DNA from: Acidimicrobiia bacterium
GTDB lineage: Bacteria; Actinomycetota; Acidimicrobiia; Spongiisociales; ZC4RG35
Assembly (NCBI GenBank): GCA_013812505.1
Contig: JACCTH010000035.1
Span: 1 to 38,458, forward strand
DNA: 38,458 bases
Direction: 5' to 3'
Each line of letters starts with the position of its first letter. Position 1 is the first letter of the stretch. This document shows positions 15,075 through 23,498 of the stretch, piece by piece. The position numbers and the translations under genes are program-made. A model generated the notes under the pieces. The model did not search any database and was not told where the DNA came from. It worked only from the letters and a program-made list of their open reading frames with translations.

Positions 15075-16351
15075 GACGCCAGCCACTCCGTGTCGATGTC
15101 GAGCTCCGAGACGTCGATTTCGCCCGAGATGAGCTTCGGGAGCAGCAAGTCGCGGGTAACGCGGAGGTTGATGTCCTGTTTTCGCAGGCTTTCCCGAAGT
15201 TCGAACATTGGCTCGACAAGGGGTGCGAAGTGCTCGAGCAGCCTTCCGGGCGGAATCACAAGACGGGCGTTCTCGAAATCCTCGGCGTTGACAGCCGGGT
15301 ATGCCGCACCTCGAGCATGGTTAGCGAGGTAGGCAGAGAACTCCATGGTCGAAGTCGCTAGGTACAGGAACGCCCAGGGGACGGTCCTCGGGCGCAACAC
15401 GGCGAAACCGGTAGAGACGATCGTATTCTCGGTCGGGTTCAGTACCAGAGCGAAGGACCTTCGGTTCGGTCTCACGGTCGACCAAATCGTGTCGCCGTGC
15501 CTGACGACTCGGCGAGCTCGTGAAGGCGCTTCCTCGAATCGCACAATTGTTATGGCATCTATCGATCCGGGCGAGACCGAAGAGATATCGATGTACTGAA
15601 TCTCGCAGGGGACATCCTTCGGACGGATGGATTCGCTGTTGACGCTGGCGACGTCTCTAATGCGAACGATCTGCCACCCTTCGGGGATGGGGCCGAGCGA
15701 AGAGTCGACCAAGGCGACATTCTCGTGGCCGGGAAACCGGAAGTTGACAAACCACTCCCGGTACGCCGCCTGCGCCATTTCCTCCAGAATTTCGATCCGC
15801 CGCAGGTTGTTCTCGATCAACTCGTCATACGCCGCCAACACCGCTGCGATCTTGCGCTGGGTCCCATGCGGGGGAAGCGCGATACCGAACGAGCGCTGGG
15901 CAGTCAGACTGACATAGTCAGCCATGTCGGTCTCACCCTTGCGCACGTACCACTGTTTCGTAAACAGGGGTGACCGCAGGTATGCATGGAGATACCTGCG
16001 ATCGATAGCGTGTTCGTCGAGTACTCGCCAAAACGTGGTCTGCGGCGAGCAGACAAATGGTGGTGCTTCAGTGGGCACGAACGCGATCTTTCCTACTGTT
16101 CCTTTGTGAGAGAAGAGGATGTCGAGGGGCTGCCCTACTCCCTTCCGAATACGGGCACGAGCTACGTCGTTAATGCAGCTCGCGCTCTCGAAGCGCACCC
16201 GTCCGTTCGAGATATCGGTAGCCCTAATGAAACGGGTCCCGTCTTGAACAAACTCATGGGGGCGCGGTCGGTACTCACCGTGATTGCCATCCTCGACAAG
16301 TAAGACTCCCTCGGCCTGGAGGTCAGCGACCGTTCGCGTGGGCCAATTCAC
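15071..16351 (-). CDS. hsdS: Type I restriction specificity subunit S
   Basis: HsdS sets the bipartite DNA target for both methylation and cleavage. The 426-residue protein has two target-recognition domains. The first (about 1-165) ends in LTAQRSFGIALPPHGTQRKI. The first conserved helix follows (AAVLAAYDELIENNLRRIEILEEMAQAAYREWF). The second domain begins near GPIPEGWQIVRI and ends with the second helix (LRKQDINLRVTRDLLLPKLISGEID). It starts 2 nt after the hsdM stop and overlaps hsdR. The two recognition domains are unlike each other, so the target should be asymmetric. The sequence it reads cannot be predicted here. Confidence 0.95.
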   Translation of the reverse strand: MNWPTRTVADLQAEGVLLVEDGNHGEYRPRPHEFVQDGTRFIRATDISNGRVRFESASCINDVARARIRKGVGQPLDILFSHKGTVGKIAFVPTEAPPFVCSPQTTFWRVLDEHAIDRRYLHAYLRSPLFTKQWYVRKGETDMADYVSLTAQRSFGIALPPHGTQRKIAAVLAAYDELIENNLRRIEILEEMAQAAYREWFVNFRFPGHENVALVDSSLGPIPEGWQIVRIRDVASVNSESIRPKDVPCEIQYIDISSVSPGSIDAITIVRFEEAPSRARRVVRHGDTIWSTVRPNRRSFALVLNPTENTIVSTGFAVLRPRTVPWAFLYLATSTMEFSAYLANHARGAAYPAVNAEDFENARLVIPPGRLLEHFAPLVEPMFELRESLRKQDINLRVTRDLLLPKLISGEIDVSELDIDTEWLAS

Positions 16352-16353
16352 AG

Positions 16354-17916
16354 CTAGTCCCCCAAACCGTCGAGAAGATTTGCTGCGTTTCCATCAATCG
16401 CCGCGCAAAGCCGGCCAGCCTCGAGGCTCAGCGCCCGGAATTCCTCGGCAAGTTCGCCAAACACCTCGGCGAAGCCGAGGTCGTCCACTTCGCCATCGGC
16501 CACGCCAACGTAGCGCCCCGGGTTGAGGCTCCAACCGTGGCTCTCGATCTCTTCTATGGTTGCCACCTTGCACAGCCCGGGGACGTCGACATAAGCGAAC
16601 TCGGGGAACCTCTGCTTCAGCATCGCTTCGGAGCCGCTGAGTAGCTCGGGTTCCTCGCCCTGATAGAGCCGGACGATGTTGGCGAGGAACTCGTGCTGCT
16701 CCGGGGTGAAGTCGCGGTGGGCCCGGTCGATCTGCCGATAGATGTGGCGGGCGTCCATGAACAGCACCTTGTCGGCCCGGTCGGTGTTCCTCTTGCCCTT
16801 GTTGAGGAACCAGAGGGTGACGGGAAGGGTGACGGTGTAGAAAAAGTTCGATCCGACGGCAACGATCACGTCGATTTGGCGATCTTCGATCAGTTTTCGG
16901 CGGATCGCCAACTCTGAATAACGGGCGTCCGAGGCAGAGTTGGCCATCACGAAGCCAGCTCGACCTGTCTCGCTGAGAGCCGACGAGAAGATCTGGATCC
17001 ACAGGTAGTTGCCGTTGTCGACCGATGGGATCCCGTACGGGTAGCGCTTGTCGTCCTTGATCCGGTCCTTGTCGATGGCATTGACGTTGAACGGCGGATT
17101 TGCGATCACGAAGTCGAATCTGCCCACCGACTCGTGCGGGTCCTCGTAGTAGGTGTTGGAGGGGACGATCTCCCCACCCAAACCGTGGACCGCCAGGTTC
17201 ATCTTGGCCAGCCGGATCGTTTCGTCGACCCGCTCCTGTCCGAAGATCGAGATCTCGGAGGTCGGGTTCTTCTGGTGCTCCTCCACGAAACGGGCTGACT
17301 GAACGAACATGCCGCCCGATCCGCAAGCGGGATCGAGGATGCGGCCTCGGAAGGGCTGGATGATGTCCACGATCAGCTTGACGATGGAGGTCGGGGTGAA
17401 GAACTCGCCACCGCGCTGGCCTTCGGTCATGGCGAAGTTGCCGAGGAAGTATTCGTAGATCTTCCCGAAGGCGTCCCCTTCGATGTCGTCGGGGATTGAT
17501 CCGATTAGACGTAGCAACTCCGCCAGCACTGCATTGTCGAAGCGGGCGTAGTCCCGAGGGAGAACACCCTTGAGATCGGGGTTCTCGACTTCGATGGCCT
17601 CCATCGCCCGATTTAGCGCCGCCCCGATATCCGATCCCTCCGGCAGACCACGCAGGTGGGAGAATCGGGCGGTGTCCGGCACGTACATCACGCCTTGGGC
17701 TTGGTAATCGGCCTTGCCGATCTCTCGCCGCCCGCTCGCCTTTCCCGCCAGCTCCTTTTCCATCTGAGTAAACCGGACGTCGGCGTACCGAAGGAATATC
17801 AGTCCGAGCACCGGAATCGAATATTGCGATGCCGCCAGCGAGGAGTTCGCTCGCAACTGATCTGCTGCCCTCCACAGACGATCCTCGAGGCGACGGAGCT
17901 TCTCCGACTCAGTCAT
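16354..17916 (-). CDS. hsdM: Type I restriction-modification DNA methyltransferase subunit M
   Basis: HsdM adds a methyl group to adenine N6 in the host copies of the target and is needed for both modification and restriction. The 520-residue protein has the N-terminal HsdM helical domain ([14 protein letters not shown]), GEFFTP near 170, the AdoMet motif [11 protein letters not shown] at 195-204, and the catalytic motif IV NPPF at 273-276. Its ATG lies inside the end of the upstream regulator gene with an 8-nt overlap, and hsdS follows after 2 nt. The order M-S-R is typical of the family. Confidence 0.96.
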   Translation of the reverse strand: MTESEKLRRLEDRLWRAADQLRANSSLAASQYSIPVLGLIFLRYADVRFTQMEKELAGKASGRREIGKADYQAQGVMYVPDTARFSHLRGLPEGSDIGAALNRAMEAIEVENPDLKGVLPRDYARFDNAVLAELLRLIGSIPDDIEGDAFGKIYEYFLGNFAMTEGQRGGEFFTPTSIVKLIVDIIQPFRGRILDPACGSGGMFVQSARFVEEHQKNPTSEISIFGQERVDETIRLAKMNLAVHGLGGEIVPSNTYYEDPHESVGRFDFVIANPPFNVNAIDKDRIKDDKRYPYGIPSVDNGNYLWIQIFSSALSETGRAGFVMANSASDARYSELAIRRKLIEDRQIDVIVAVGSNFFYTVTLPVTLWFLNKGKRNTDRADKVLFMDARHIYRQIDRAHRDFTPEQHEFLANIVRLYQGEEPELLSGSEAMLKQRFPEFAYVDVPGLCKVATIEEIESHGWSLNPGRYVGVADGEVDDLGFAEVFGELAEEFRALSLEAGRLCAAIDGNAANLLDGLGD

Positions 17917-18181
17917 GACTCTTCCCTTCGGCGTACTTCGAAGCTCGCTGAACCTTCCGGCCGGTCCGCAATCCCCAATCAGTCACCTCTGTGAGCAGCC
18001 AAAGTTTGCATCGACCCTCCCCAAGATCCACCACCGGGCGCGGCATATCGGGATAGCGGTGCTGGTAGGTGCTGACGCTATTGGGATGGGAAAGCCCCAG
18101 CAGGTCTGCCACCGCGCGCGCATCGATCAAGTCAGCAGTGTCCACGGTGGGCATGTTCCGGGAGTCTACAACCCTCGACAA
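17909..18181 (-). CDS. Small winged-helix DNA-binding protein, likely operon regulator
   Basis: A 90-residue protein with an AlpA/MerR-like helix-turn-helix: [53 protein letters not shown]. It reads as a recognition unit that uses a domain-swapped wing, as in phage-type HTH proteins. The frame opens with TTG at 18181; an ATG at 18154 (MPTVDTADL) is the more ordinary start. It overlaps hsdM by 8 nt and is the first gene of the operon, facing the divergent excisionase and integrase genes. A role in setting restriction-modification expression or in controlling both divergent units is inferred from position. An excisionase-like architectural role is also possible. Confidence 0.7.
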   Translation of the reverse strand: MSRVVDSRNMPTVDTADLIDARAVADLLGLSHPNSVSTYQHRYPDMPRPVVDLGEGRCKLWLLTEVTDWGLRTGRKVQRASKYAEGKSHD

Positions 18182-18206
18182 CTGACTGACGAGCCGATAG
18201 TCTTAA

Positions 18207-18220
18207 TGCTTAGACAAGCA
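18207..18220. promoter_or_regulatory. Small inverted repeat in the divergent intergenic region, candidate operator
   Basis: TGCTT at 18207-18211 and AAGCA at 18216-18220 form a perfect 5-bp palindrome with a 4-nt spacer. It lies in the roughly 100-nt region between the divergent regulator/hsd operon and the excisionase/integrase pair. Position makes it a reasonable binding site for one of the two flanking helix-turn-helix proteins. I could not assign convincing -35 and -10 boxes. Confidence 0.3.
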
Positions 18221-18282
18221 AGTGCCCCGGCGATGCGGAAACACCCCGGGGCTTGGCCGGAACGTACGAAGGAGGTACCGAC

Positions 18283-18507
18283 ATGGGACAGGTTACGTCA
18301 GCTTCACGGCTGACCGTCGATGATCTGGATTCACGGATCACACTCACCGTCGAGGAGGTCGCTTCGCTCCTCGGACTCGGCCGCACAGCGGCCTACGAAG
18401 CGGCTCGACGTGGCGAGATCCCCATTCGCCGACTCGGTCGACGAGTCCTGATCCCGGTACCCGCTCTTCAGGCATGGTTAGGCATCGAGAACGGTGGAGG
18501 TCGCTGA
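18283..18507 (+). CDS. xis: Excisionase / helix-turn-helix protein
   Basis: A 74-residue protein with a MerR-like HTH_17 domain: LTVEEVASLLGLGRTAAYEAARRGEIPIRRLGRRVLIPVPALQAWL. Such proteins beside tyrosine integrases act as excisionases or directionality factors. The ATG at 18283 is chosen because a perfect AAGGAGGT site lies 6 nt upstream; the frame continues to a TTG at 18253 that would bury this site. The stop TGA overlaps the integrase start (TGATG), so the two proteins are made together. Confidence 0.85.
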   Translation: MGQVTSASRLTVDDLDSRITLTVEEVASLLGLGRTAAYEAARRGEIPIRRLGRRVLIPVPALQAWLGIENGGGR

Positions 18508-19679
18508 TGCAGGGGCATATCCGCAAGCGCGTCCACAAGACCGTCGACGGAGGCCAGAGCGTCAACTGGTATGTCGTGATTGACCTTCCCCACAGCGCTG
18601 ATGGCAAGCGACGCCAGAAATGGCACGGTGCTTTCCGCACCCGCAAAGAGGCCGAAGCCGCGAGGGCCAAGATGATCCACGAGTTCAACTCGGGGACATA
18701 CGTCGAGCCGACCACGATCACGCTAAATGAGTGGGTGCGCTCGCACTGGTTTCCCATGGTGAAGGGCCGCGTCAAGCCGAGCACGTTCGATTCCTACCGA
18801 CGAAACCTGGAGCTGCACGTGCTGCCTCATATTGGAAGTCAGCAGCTCCGACAGCTAAACCCGACGATCCTCGATCGGCTCTATGCGGACTTGGTAAGCA
18901 ACGGGCACCGAAAGTCAAGCGAAGGGCTCAGCCCGAAGACCGTCCGATACGTCCACGCGATCCTGCACAAGGTGCTCGCCGACGCGATGGACGCCGGGTT
19001 GGTTGGCATCAACATGGCGGAAAGGGCCAAGCCGCCGCGGCCCCGATCGACTCGCCCCAACGAGATCAGTTTCTGGGAGCCGCACCAGCTCCGAGCTTTT
19101 CTCGAGTCGGTGCGTGACCATCGACTTGAGGCTGCCTGGCATCTAGCCGCCATGACCGGCATGCGCCGTGGTGAGGTCCTAGGCCTGAGATGGAAGGATA
19201 TCGATTTCGACAATGCTCGCATCTCGGTGCGCCAGGCTCTGGTCTCGGTGGGATATCAGGTGATTACCTCGTCACCGAAGTCTCATCAGGCGCGCGTGAT
19301 CGACCTTGACCAAAGGACGATGAACGAGTTGCAAGCCAATCAGCAACGCCAGTCGCAAGAACGCAAGGAATGGGGCGCCGATTACCAGGAGCGGGGATTG
19401 GTGTTCTGCCGGGAGGACGGGTCGCCGATCCATCCGCACAGCCTTTCGCAGACTTTCGAGCGACTGGTTAGCAAATCGGGTCTCCCCAGAATTCGACTGC
19501 ATGATCTCCGACACACCCATGCGACCATCGCTATCAAGGCTGGAGTCCCGGTAAAGGTGATCAGCGAACGACTCGGTCACGAGACGCCGGCGTTCACGTT
19601 GAAGCAGTATGCCCACGTGATCCCAGGCATGCAGGCTGAGGCAGCCCAATCCATCGCCAGATTTGTCCTGCCCGAATAG
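18507..19679 (+). CDS. int: Tyrosine-type site-specific integrase
   Basis: A 390-residue phage/ICE-type integrase. An N-terminal arm-binding region (HIRKRVHKTVDGGQSVNWYV) and a SAM-like core-binding domain (TLNEWVRSHW to about 170) precede the catalytic domain. All active-site residues are visible: R220 (GMRRGEVLGL), K258 (SSPKSHQARVIDL), H332-x2-R335 (HDLRHTHAT), H358 (RLGHE) and Y368 (LKQYAHV). The ATG at 18507 has GGAGG 6 nt upstream and overlaps the excisionase stop; the frame is open 33 nt further upstream, inside the excisionase gene. It most likely inserted the island at the initiator tRNA gene. It sits 2.6 kb from the nearest tRNA repeat rather than beside it, so later insertions may have separated them. 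Confidence 0.94.
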   Translation: MQGHIRKRVHKTVDGGQSVNWYVVIDLPHSADGKRRQKWHGAFRTRKEAEAARAKMIHEFNSGTYVEPTTITLNEWVRSHWFPMVKGRVKPSTFDSYRRNLELHVLPHIGSQQLRQLNPTILDRLYADLVSNGHRKSSEGLSPKTVRYVHAILHKVLADAMDAGLVGINMAERAKPPRPRSTRPNEISFWEPHQLRAFLESVRDHRLEAAWHLAAMTGMRRGEVLGLRWKDIDFDNARISVRQALVSVGYQVITSSPKSHQARVIDLDQRTMNELQANQQRQSQERKEWGADYQERGLVFCREDGSPIHPHSLSQTFERLVSKSGLPRIRLHDLRHTHATIAIKAGVPVKVISERLGHETPAFTLKQYAHVIPGMQAEAAQSIARFVLPE

Positions 19680-19930
19680 CCCGAGCGCGCGGCCCGAAGC
19701 CGGGAAGCTCAACCTACTTGTGCGAAGCTTCCGACAAGCGGAGCGTCATGCGCTACCGGACTCATAGGAGATGTCTCGTGCTGGATCGCTCCTGCCGTGA
19801 ATTCCCTCCACTGCATTGTTCAACGAACGCAGCAGCACTGACCGAGGCCAACCTCTGCTTCGCCTCGCCAAGGAAGCGGGCAGTTAGGAATAGGTCGTCC
19901 TTGGTCACGGCCACCTGCAGGCCTCCGAGC
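19680..19930. other. No convincing gene downstream of the integrase
   Basis: Short frames exist here, including a minus-strand 65-codon frame containing GLQVAVTKDDLFLTARFLGE. None has a ribosome site or a recognised family. Together with the doubtful frame at 19931-20239 this makes about 570 nt without a firm gene. Confidence 0.4.
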
Positions 19931-20239
19931 TCAATGCTGCGCTGCTTTCCTCCTCTCACCGGTAATTAGTCCTGGCTGTGTTCGAGAAACATTCCGTACG
20001 AGCGGAAGTTCAAACCGCACCCTCCGTGGTTGGAATGACCTGCTAGAGCTGCTCTCCACACTCTGGGCACCACTCGGAGTCGCGCCTAGAGGTGTCAGTG
20101 CGGGCGCTGATCTCCTTGCCGAATCCAAGTGCTCGCGGAACTCTCGTTGCTCGACGCTCTCGTCCTCGGTGTCGATATACGCCCACTCTCCATCTTCTGT
20201 TAGTTGCATGAAGTCAAAACCAACACCCTCCGGAAACAT
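19931..20239 (-). CDS. Hypothetical small protein, doubtful
   Basis: A 102-codon frame that starts 10 nt after the stop of the chimeric gene upstream. The first 45 residues (MFPEGVGFDFMQLTEDGEWAYIDTEDESVEQREF) look protein-like and acidic. The rest is low in character and rich in Ser and Arg, as in non-coding GC-rich DNA. There is no clear ribosome site. It may be a real gene that has lost its proper C-terminus. No family is recognised. Confidence 0.35.
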   Translation of the reverse strand: MFPEGVGFDFMQLTEDGEWAYIDTEDESVEQREFREHLDSARRSAPALTPLGATPSGAQSVESSSSRSFQPRRVRFELPLVRNVSRTQPGLITGERRKAAQH

Positions 20240-20248
20240 GAGCTGGGG

Positions 20249-21706
20249 TCAGCGTTCTCCAGCCGTGGCCCGCAAGCACTCGCCCAGGCGAAACGCGCAC
20301 TTGGCCGCATACAGGACTCCCAGGCTGCGTCCTCGGGCAATTACAACAACGTCGTCGCCTGTTACTGCAGACTCGAAAACCGGGCCAGGCTGCTCTCCAG
20401 ATTCATCTCGCTTTCCCCGGCCGACCACGTACTCGTCAAGATGCTCAGCGATATCGCGCAAGTCAACCAACGCCTTCGTGTCCTCCATGAATGAGTTGTA
20501 AGCCTTATGCAGGTGTTTGTCACTCAGAAGTTCGCACATATGGCGCGCAACTCTTTCAAGTCTTCTTGCCGTTCGAATAACTGCTTCCGCGTCGATCGCG
20601 GCGATCCTCCTTAGCTCGATCCGTGCATGCCACCCCTCAGATCCCCGAACCGACGCCAGCTGAGAAAGCACGTCACGAACGCGCCCAACATGGACCCCTA
20701 ACTCCTCGATGAGAGCCCCGAAGGATGCTTGGCCCTCAACCCGCTCGAGCCGCTCGCGACCCTTACGTGCCACGGTTACGACTGGATTCCTGTCAATGGG
20801 GGTTCGTTGATCTTCGAGCTGCGACTGGATGGCGTCGAGAATCTTGTTCAGCTTTTCATCTCCGACAGCTATGTCGGCCGCGATCTCCCGACAACCCCCT
20901 ATGAAAAGATCGGTGAAGTCGTTCAACCACAGGCTGTTGCCCTCCAGCGTGAAGACGACCCATCCCTCATCGTCGTGCGAGCCGGACCGTTCGAAGTCGG
21001 GCGAGCAACCGTGGAAAGCCCCAAACGAGGCCATCTGCTGAAGAAACTCCTGACATGTCGCGCTATCAGGATCTTCCAATCTGAACTCGACCGTTCGCCA
21101 ACCCATCGGTGCCCTCTCAACCACCTGCAGGATGCAACGACCATACCTAGGGGTCGGGGCCTCTTTCAACGTCTGACCCACGGCCTCGGCCGCGGCGCGC
21201 GCTTTGGCTCGCAACTCGGGGGTATAAGCATCGCTCATGTCGGGAAAGCGCGGGCCAAGGCGCTCGTCGTTCTCACCCATGAGCGGACTGATCCCAGACA
21301 TGTTCAGGTGGTCAGTAATCAGCACCAGATCGCCCGGTCCGATCCCATCGCCGCACCCGCCGGCGGCGTTGGTAAGCACCGCTTTGCTGGCACCCGCCAG
21401 GATCGCGGCCCGCACCGCGTAGGTGACGACTTCTGAAGGCTGGCCTTCGTACGCGTGGACTCTCCCGGCGAGAAGCAAGATGTGGTTGCCGCCCATCTTC
21501 ACCGAATAGGCGATACCCCCATGTCCCGCCGCGCTAGGCACCGGTAACCCCAACTCGGCATATGGCACGCCGACCGCCCCCGGCAGCATCGAGACGTATC
21601 CACCGAGTCCGGATCCAAGGACGGCCACTGCGTCGTGAGACGGCACGCCGGTCCGGTCACGGATTTCTTGAGCGGTCTTCGACAGTCGGTCGTACAGATC
21701 GCTCAT
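20249..21706 (-). CDS. Chimeric ORF: purine nucleoside phosphorylase N-terminus fused to an unknown helical protein
   Basis: Residues 1-185 are the start of a PNP/MTA-phosphorylase: VLGSGLGGYVS, SAAGHGG, GRVHAYEG, VLTNAAGG, DLVLITDHLNMSG and FPDMSDAY. The sequence leaves the family abruptly after VGQTLKEA, where GVYAWFSGPNYETPAE should follow. The remaining 300 residues start near ILQVVERAPMGWRTVEF, close to 21145, and belong to an unrelated protein I do not recognise. That part includes a beta-rich domain and a helical C-terminal domain with LRDIAEHLDEY, reminiscent of HEPN-like immunity or ribonuclease accessory proteins. The phosphorylase part lacks the C-terminal substrate-binding residues and cannot be active. 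The join looks like illegitimate recombination that stayed in frame. The unknown part may still be expressed from the PNP start. Confidence 0.65.
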   Translation of the reverse strand: MSDLYDRLSKTAQEIRDRTGVPSHDAVAVLGSGLGGYVSMLPGAVGVPYAELGLPVPSAAGHGGIAYSVKMGGNHILLLAGRVHAYEGQPSEVVTYAVRAAILAGASKAVLTNAAGGCGDGIGPGDLVLITDHLNMSGISPLMGENDERLGPRFPDMSDAYTPELRAKARAAAEAVGQTLKEAPTPRYGRCILQVVERAPMGWRTVEFRLEDPDSATCQEFLQQMASFGAFHGCSPDFERSGSHDDEGWVVFTLEGNSLWLNDFTDLFIGGCREIAADIAVGDEKLNKILDAIQSQLEDQRTPIDRNPVVTVARKGRERLERVEGQASFGALIEELGVHVGRVRDVLSQLASVRGSEGWHARIELRRIAAIDAEAVIRTARRLERVARHMCELLSDKHLHKAYNSFMEDTKALVDLRDIAEHLDEYVVGRGKRDESGEQPGPVFESAVTGDDVVVIARGRSLGVLYAAKCAFRLGECLRATAGER

Positions 21707-21740
21707 CTTCCGCCGCCCGCTTCCCCTGTACGCATCAGCG

Positions 21741-21861
21741 TCACCAGAGGCTCAGCCGGCGAACCGCCTCCGCCCCTGTCCCGAGCAGGTCTCGCGCCTG
21801 CTCGATAAGCGCCCGTGCCTCCTCAACCAGACGTTGATAACCGGCGAGATCGCCCGGCCGA
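21741..21861 (-). pseudogene. Detached C-terminal end of a UPF0182 protein
   Basis: The last 39 codons of this frame, RPGDLAGYQRLVEEARALIE and onward, match the C-terminus of the UPF0182 protein at 27752-30640 (RAGDLAGYQRLVDEARALVQ). The upstream side joins serine-recombinase debris. It ends 35 nt before the PNP start, so the UPF0182 tail and the PNP start look like neighbouring genes of a donor chromosome captured together. It differs in sequence from the local copy, so it is not a recent local duplication. Confidence 0.6.
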
Positions 21862-21905
21862 GCGAGGACGAGTCTGCGTGTTCTGGCATGGATCAGTTGG
21901 TTGGG

Positions 21906-22107
21906 GCACCACCCGGCGGACCTTCTCCCCCGACGGCAATGTGATGGTGCGCTGCTTGAACGCCGACGTGTCGTTCTCCAGCGACACCTCCACCACCCCC
22001 AACCGCGAACGCCCGGCAGTCCTCCTCCTGCGGTAAACGCCCCGCTCCAAACGGTCAGGGTCATTGCAGATACGGACGTACACCACCGCCCGCCCTGACG
22101 TGTCCAT
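21906..22107 (-). pseudogene. N-terminal remnant of a large serine recombinase, catalytic Ser replaced by Cys
   Basis: From the ATG at 22107 the frame reads GRAVVYVRICNDPDRLERGV. A short stretch in another frame gives QEEDCRAFA, then the first frame resumes with GVVEVSLENDTSAFKQRTIT and LPSGEKVRRVV. These are the conserved first blocks of large serine recombinases (YVRIS, RQEEDCRALA, DNDTSAF). The nucleophile Ser of YVRIS is Cys here, two frameshifts are present, and the remaining protein is missing. It is a dead integration gene whose start lay about 170 nt from the tRNA repeat at 22277. Confidence 0.6.
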
Positions 22108-22235
22108 GTCTGTCGATGATCGGCTGCCACTCGCGTTTCCAATCCTTTGAAGACGCAGGTACGTTCACGACCCCATGGCTGTCCGCTAATACTCTCCGCT
22201 ACAAGATCCGTTAGAAGTCGTAGCCACGATGCAAC

Positions 22236-22270
22236 AAGGCCCTGGTCAGAATCACTCTGACCAGGGCCTT
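22236..22270. terminator. Perfect 15-bp stem-loop beside the second tRNA repeat
   Basis: AAGGCCCTGGTCAGA at 22236-22250 and its exact complement at 22256-22270 enclose the loop atcac. A short T-rich run (cgtttgt) follows on the plus strand; the minus side has gttgc. It ends 6 nt from the 3' end of the tRNA copy, in the same place as the weaker hairpin at 9361-9390. It is probably the original tRNA terminator carried with the repeat. Confidence 0.7.
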
Positions 22271-22276
22271 CGTTTG

Positions 22277-22319
22277 TAGCGGGGGGCGGGATTTGAACCC
22301 GCGACCTTCGGGTTATGAG
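22277..22319 (-). repeat. Second copy of the tRNA-fMet 3' half, one base longer, with D-arm traces
   Basis: The 43-nt copy matches 27591-27632 except for one extra g in the acceptor run. Beyond the anticodon, 22320-22340 (cgatgagctactagaccg) still resembles the D arm of the intact tRNA (cccgacgagctaccagg), but the anticodon stem has lost a base and no 5' acceptor strand is present. It cannot make a working tRNA. It marks an inner junction that divides the island into about 12.9 kb and 5.3 kb parts. Confidence 0.8.
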
Positions 22320-22690
22320 CCGATGAGCTACTAGACCGTCCGTACCTTGGCGTACTTGCCAGTACCTCTGAGCTGCGGTTCCGCGCATCGAGCTTACCCG
22401 TCTATGTCGCTGCGCGGCATCCCGTTCCGTGCCGCACAGTAGAAGCAACAGTAGAAGGTCGATGCCGAGGGCTTGTCCGGGCACAGACCCCGGCGTGGCC
22501 CGATGACGCTGACCGTCCTCCATCGGCACTTTGAGGTCAGTACACACCTGCGTACTCGAGCCATGGGTATCGACGCCGTGATCACGGTCGGCGGGATCTG
22601 CCCCGTGGCAGACAGAGAGGGAACACTCGTACCATCGCTGGCGATGAAGTGCGACCGAGCGCCGAGAACGCGCGGACGATCAGGCTAAAC
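22320..22690. other. No gene recognised
   Basis: Apart from the D-arm-like stretch at 22320-22340, I see no coding sequence with family resemblance in these 370 nt. The short frames present have no ribosome sites. Confidence 0.4.
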
Positions 22691-23386
22691 ATGGGGATCG
22701 ACATCGCCTTCGACTTCAGGACGGACTGCGGCGGCGGAGACCCTGACTGGTACAGCCCTACTCTTCGTCGTTTTCATCGGCTGTTGTGGAGCAAGCCACT
22801 CCCCAGCGGGGCGCGCTTTGAACTGTCCGACACCACTCCTGGGGTTTACCTGCATCACAACTCGGCCTTGGGGGAGTTCTTCCTGTCGAGCGACGCCGCG
22901 ATCGCGACATTCACGCGATGGCCAGCGCTGAAACCCATCACCGAGCAGTTACCCGAGTCCGAGAACGACGCATTCAACAGGATCGCCTACACGATCGGCG
23001 GCATGATGATCTTTCCTGGAAACCAGATCGACCGGCAATTGACGATCAACCAAGCACGCGGTTTCACGCGGTCCATTTCCGATCGGTTCGACCTGACGCT
23101 TGAGTGCATTCGCCGCCACTACTCGGACCTCGGAAGTCCACTTGCGGCCACGCTCGCCCGCTACACCAACTTCTTCGCATTGTTTGGCGATTTCCGCGGC
23201 TACGTGAGCTTCTTCCTGCTGGATGACCTCGTCACTGACGACCACAGCGTGAACTTCTTCATGCCGTTCGATGACTTCCGTCCACCGTCGGTCCCGAGAG
23301 ACGTCCCCACCTACCGGGAGTACCGCCGCCGTTCAATCGAGTTCATCGAGGCAAGAAACCGCCGGATCAAACAGCTCGACCTCTGA
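22691..23386 (+). CDS. DUF6994 family protein
   Basis: A 231-residue soluble protein starting MGIDIAFDFRTDCGGGDPDWYSPTLRRFHRLLWSKPLP. Conserved-looking blocks are YTIGGMMIFPGNQI, TINQARGF, DRFDLTLECIRRHY, FFALFGDFRGYVSFFLLDDLV, and a C-terminal PFDDF...YREYRRRSIEFIEARNRRI. This pattern matches the DUF6994 family as I recall it; members have no assigned function and often occur in islands. The ATG at 22691 is preferred over an upstream start because the family begins near GIDIAFDF. No strong ribosome site is visible. It stands alone and converges on the next minus-strand gene. Confidence 0.75.
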   Translation: MGIDIAFDFRTDCGGGDPDWYSPTLRRFHRLLWSKPLPSGARFELSDTTPGVYLHHNSALGEFFLSSDAAIATFTRWPALKPITEQLPESENDAFNRIAYTIGGMMIFPGNQIDRQLTINQARGFTRSISDRFDLTLECIRRHYSDLGSPLAATLARYTNFFALFGDFRGYVSFFLLDDLVTDDHSVNFFMPFDDFRPPSVPRDVPTYREYRRRSIEFIEARNRRIKQLDL

Positions 23387-23498
23387 GAACCGTCCTCGAG
23401 AGACATGCCGCCGATGCCCGGCCGTGTCTCCGGAGTGCCGATGGGCGTTTGCCTCACCAGTTCCCCAGGGAGCCGACGCCTAGCGCCGCTCGGCGTAG

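Noticed and set aside
16394-17875. Alternative minus-strand frame of 493 codons inside hsdM
   Set aside because: It overlaps hsdM in another frame and is Arg/Pro-rich; the methyltransferase motifs lie only in the main frame.
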